From the NCBI GenBank assembly GCA_016287555.1, contig JAEFAK010000077.1:1-7646 (forward strand): DNA of 7,646 nucleotides. The letters run 5' to 3'. A program made the position numbers and the translations under genes. Numbering within the stretch: the stretch's first letter is position 1; every line of letters starts with the position of its first letter. The DNA is from Oscillospiraceae bacterium. Its GTDB lineage: Bacteria; Bacillota; Clostridia; Oscillospirales; Oscillospiraceae. The notes beneath the pieces were generated by a model. The model had not been told where the DNA came from, made no database searches, and was given only the letters and a program-made list of their open reading frames with translations. Below are positions 5,693 to 7,646 of the stretch, in pieces.

Positions 5693-6997
5693 TTACGCCT
5701 CGGGAGGGATGAAGAAGATGCACTCGCGGCAGTAGTCCTCCTCAGCGCCGTCCCAGAGGAGCTTGCCGTCCTCGGTCGGGGTGAAGAAGCCCTTGCCGCC
5801 CTCGCTCTTGACCTCGGAGGTGGTATTGCCGCTCTGGTCGGTCTTATAGAGAGTCTTCACGCAGTCGTCATAGCTGAGAAGGCCGTCGTCGCCGAGCCTG
5901 CATGTCATGACCCACTCATAATCTTCGGAGACGGAGCCTGCCCAGTTGACCGTGAGCCTGACGCCCTCGTCGCCGAGCGCCTCGGCTTTCATGTGAGCCC
6001 TCTGGCTGTACTCGTCATAATACTCGCCTTCGAGAGCGGCGTAGTAAGCGGCGAGGTCCTCGTCGGGCTTGAAGAATATGCACTCGCGGCAGTAATCGTC
6101 CTCCGCGCCGTTCCAGAGGAGCTTGCCGTCCTCGGTCGGGGTGAAGAAGCCTTCGCCGCCCTCGCTCTCGACCTCGGAGGATGTATTGCCGTTCTCGTCG
6201 GTCTTATATAGGGTCTTGACGCAGTCGCTGTAGCTTAGGAGGCCGTCCTCATAGAGCCTGCCGGTCATGACCCACTCGTAGTATTCAAAGGCGGAGCCGG
6301 ACCAGTGGACGGTGAGCCTGACTCCGTCGGCGCCGAGCGCCTCAGCCTTCATGTGGGCTCTCTGGCTGAACTCGTCATAGTACTGCCCCTCGAGGCACTC
6401 ATAGTAGTAGGCGAGCTCGGTATCGTTCATCCAGGGGGCGGTGAGTCCTCTGAGTTCCTTGGCGACGTCCTCGAAGGCGTCGCTCGCGTTCAGGGAGAGC
6501 AGCGTATACTGCCCGTCTATAGTCGCCCAGCGGGCGAGCTTGGCGTCGCCGTCCTCGACGAATTCGGTCTCCTCCGTCGGCATGCCGCTGAAGGCGGGAC
6601 CCTCTGCCGTGTAATAGCCGGAGATGTCGGCGTCGTAGCTCGGGCTGCCGCGGAAGCAGTATTCGACTCCCGCGACCTTGAAGTCGTATTCGGCTATCTG
6701 CGTCTCGCCGGCGTCTATTATTTTATAGCTCTCGTCCGTGACGCCCATGACGGGAGGATGAGCGAGCTTGAGGATGAGCAGCTCGTTTATCTCCTCGAGC
6801 GAGCCGTATTCCGTGATCGGATTGGGCAGCCCTATGGCCGGGGTCGGATCGGCGGCCGGCGTCGGGTCTGCTGCCGGAGCCGGGTCTGCGGCCGGAGTCG
6901 GATCGGCGGCCGGAGTCGGATCGGCCGGCTTGGCGGCGCAGGCGGCGAAAGTGAGCAGGAGAGCCGCAGCAGCGAGGATCGCGATTAGCTTTTTCAT
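5693..6997 (-). CDS. Lipoprotein with spacer repeats and two tandem 120-residue modules (434 aa)
   Basis: The start is the ATG at 6997-6995, with AGAAGG (minus strand, 7010-7005) seven bases upstream. An upstream in-frame ATG at 7132 lies beyond the promoter and is rejected. The signal peptide ends in TFAAC with Cys 20 as the likely lipidation site. Residues 25-54 are five ADPTPA-type hexapeptides, an extended spacer likely to cross the cell wall. Residues about 57-194 form a domain containing YGSLEEINE, MGVTDESYKI and YCFRGSPSYDADISGYY, resembling a domain I have seen in other gut-Firmicute lipoproteins, function unknown. Two homologous modules follow (about 195-310 and 315-430), each with YYDE[FY]SQRAHMKAEALG, DCVKTLYKTD, FFTPTEDGKLLW and DYCRECIFF. 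I count 91 identical residues in 114 aligned. Each module keeps three Cys at matching places (DCV, YCREC), and the second has one more in MTCRL. No catalytic motif is seen; a surface binding role is a guess. Confidence 0.9.
   Translation of the reverse strand: MKKLIAILAAAALLLTFAACAAKPADPTPAADPTPAADPAPAADPTPAADPTPAIGLPNPITEYGSLEEINELLILKLAHPPVMGVTDESYKIIDAGETQIAEYDFKVAGVEYCFRGSPSYDADISGYYTAEGPAFSGMPTEETEFVEDGDAKLARWATIDGQYTLLSLNASDAFEDVAKELRGLTAPWMNDTELAYYYECLEGQYYDEFSQRAHMKAEALGADGVRLTVHWSGSAFEYYEWVMTGRLYEDGLLSYSDCVKTLYKTDENGNTSSEVESEGGEGFFTPTEDGKLLWNGAEDDYCRECIFFKPDEDLAAYYAALEGEYYDEYSQRAHMKAEALGDEGVRLTVNWAGSVSEDYEWVMTCRLGDDGLLSYDDCVKTLYKTDQSGNTTSEVKSEGGKGFFTPTEDGKLLWDGAEEDYCRECIFFIPPEA
5711..6055. 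repeat. Direct repeat copy B (C-terminal module)
   Basis: This copy aligns without gaps to 6071-6415 at a constant offset of 360 bp (120 codons). The longest identical stretch I see is 39 bp (5753-5791 with 6113-6151). Similarity fades at both ends. Confidence 0.93.
6071..6415. repeat. Direct repeat copy A (N-terminal module)
   Basis: Partner of 5711-6055, in frame within the same lipoprotein gene. The constant spacing and absence of indels indicate an in-frame tandem duplication followed by point divergence. Homologous recombination between copies could delete or add one module. Confidence 0.93.
6836..6925. repeat. Five 18-bp units encoding the ADPTPA spacer
   Basis: Ninety bases hold five 18-bp units, each translating on the minus strand to ADPTPA (one reads ADPAPA). 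The units differ at several third positions, so they are old or have been selected at protein level rather than freshly slipped. Such repeats can change copy number and so alter spacer length. Confidence 0.85.
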
Positions 6998-7091
6998 TTT
7001 ATGACCTTCTTTTCCTTGGAGTTGCCGCCCACCGGGGCATATCCGCCCTCTGTCCGGAGGAAAGAATACCCTTTTCGGCGCGGCAAGCGCA

Positions 7092-7120
7092 ATTATAGAG
7101 CAATAATATGAACAAATCAA
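7092..7120 (-). promoter_or_regulatory. Promoter of the repeat lipoprotein gene (minus strand)
   Basis: Read on the minus strand, a TTGATT -35 (7120-7115) and a TATAAT -10 (7097-7092) are 17 bp apart. The start should be near 7085, leaving a leader of about 88 nt before the ATG at 6997. The -35 is the same hexamer as in the promoter at 4362. Confidence 0.8.
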
Positions 7121-7155
7121 TGCCGAAAGCATGCCAATTCCTCCAAAAAGAAGGA

Positions 7156-7184
7156 TGGCAATTAGATCAAAAGTATGTTAAGAT
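7156..7184 (+). promoter_or_regulatory. Extended -10 promoter of the DUF3842 gene
   Basis: A TAAGAT -10 (7179-7184) carries an upstream TG (7176-7177, TGT-TAAGAT), the extended -10 form. A weak TGGCAA -35 (7156-7161) lies 17 bp away. The transcript would start near 7191, with a leader of roughly 22 nt. It fires away from the minus-strand promoter 36 bp to the left. Confidence 0.62.
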
Positions 7185-7212
7185 ACGAAAAAAACCTAAA
7201 GGAGCTATCCTC

Positions 7213-7635
7213 ATGAACATATTGGTAATCGATGGGCAGGGCGGTCAGCTCGGCAGCCAGCTCATCAGGGAGATTCGCGCCGCCTATCCTCAGCTTGAAC
7301 TCACCGCTGTCGGCACCAACAGCGCGGCCACGGCGTCCATGCTCAAGGCCGGCGCCCAGCGCGGAGCGACGGGGGAGAACGCCGTCCTCGTCGGCTGCCG
7401 CAAAGCCGACGTCATCGTCGGGCCGATAGGCATGGTCATCGCCGACTCGCTCTGCGGCGAGGTGACGCCGAAGATGGCCGTCGCGATAGGGCAGGCGGAG
7501 GCCGTGCGCATCCTGATTTCCCTCAACCAGTGCGAGAACATAGTCGCGGGAGTGCCCAAGCTGTCCATGGCAAGGCTCATCAGCGACGCCGTCGATCGCC
7601 TCGGATCGCTCTGCTGCGGGGAAGTCAGCCTCTGA
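7213..7635 (+). CDS. DUF3842 family protein (140 aa)
   Basis: ATG 7213 follows AAAGGAG (7198-7204) at proper spacing; the in-frame ATG at 7108 lies upstream of the promoter and is rejected. The sequence matches what I recall of the DUF3842 family of Clostridia. It opens MNILVIDGQGGQLGSQLI, a beta strand followed by a glycine-rich GxGGxxG loop of Rossmann type. It then has ITAVG-like LTAVGTNSAATASMLKAGA, GENAVLV, ADVIVGPIGMVIADSL and ending segment LSMARLISDAV. The length fits the family. It is probably a soluble cytoplasmic protein that may bind a nucleotide; no enzyme activity is established to my knowledge. The gene appears to have its own promoter, and the window ends 11 bases after the stop, so its terminator is not visible. 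Confidence 0.9.
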   Translation: MNILVIDGQGGQLGSQLIREIRAAYPQLELTAVGTNSAATASMLKAGAQRGATGENAVLVGCRKADVIVGPIGMVIADSLCGEVTPKMAVAIGQAEAVRILISLNQCENIVAGVPKLSMARLISDAVDRLGSLCCGEVSL

Positions 7636-7646
7636 CCCCTCAAAAA

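Noticed and set aside
6836..6925. CRISPR-like array in the 18-bp repeats
   Set aside because: The units are contiguous without spacers, keep the reading frame, and encode a Pro/Ala/Asp spacer of a lipoprotein.
6305..6988. Plus-strand open frame of 227 codons opposite the repeat lipoprotein
   Set aside because: Mirror frame: the 120-codon modules, spacer and lipobox are all on the minus strand, and its C-terminal Arg/Gly repeats simply reflect the ADPTPA DNA repeats.

Overview
The window reads as chromosomal DNA of a GC-rich, gut-type anaerobic Firmicute (Clostridia; Oscillospirales or Christensenellales would fit). This placement is an inference. It rests on strong AGGAGG-type ribosome binding sites, vegetative promoters of the TTGAnn-17-TATAAT kind, several lipoproteins with short Firmicute signal peptides, a YtrB-like ABC module with an AbrB-type regulator, and a DUF3842 gene. 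No phage, transposon, CRISPR or RNA genes are visible.

Layout. (1) 1-522 is the 3' end of a gene for a QueG-like double [4Fe-4S] protein. It is followed 28 bp later by a small lipoprotein gene (551-1057) and a good terminator (1084-1118). (2) 1128-3320 is a compact operon with a near-consensus promoter embedded in a 37-bp almost perfect palindrome. Its genes are an AbrB/SpoVT-type regulator, an ABC ATPase, an ABC-2 type permease and a GNAT acetyltransferase, the first three overlapping by 4 and 8 bp. A hairpin terminator lies at 3430-3463. (3) 3489-4277 is a single-gene unit: promoter, hairpin-rich leader, a lipoprotein whose codon use suggests high expression, and a strong terminator. (4) 4362-5669 is another single-gene unit encoding a lipoprotein with a transglutaminase-like domain that keeps its Cys-His-Asp triad. 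It shares a 15-bp-stem terminator with the convergent gene on the other side. (5) 5693-6997 on the minus strand encodes a lipoprotein with a five-unit ADPTPA spacer and two tandem 120-residue modules, the product of an internal 360-bp duplication. (6) Back-to-back promoters at 7092-7120 (minus) and 7156-7184 (plus) separate that gene from a DUF3842 gene at 7213-7635.

How the genes fit together. The AbrB-ABC-permease-GNAT operon looks like a self-regulated export or envelope-stress module with unknown substrate. The four lipoproteins appear to be independent, extracytoplasmic, membrane-anchored proteins, and only the transglutaminase-like one has a recognisable fold. I see no strong evidence of a new multi-gene system. 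The most distinctive signals are the palindromic operator at 1144-1180, the codon-biased lipoprotein at 3619, and the internally duplicated lipoprotein at 5693-6997.
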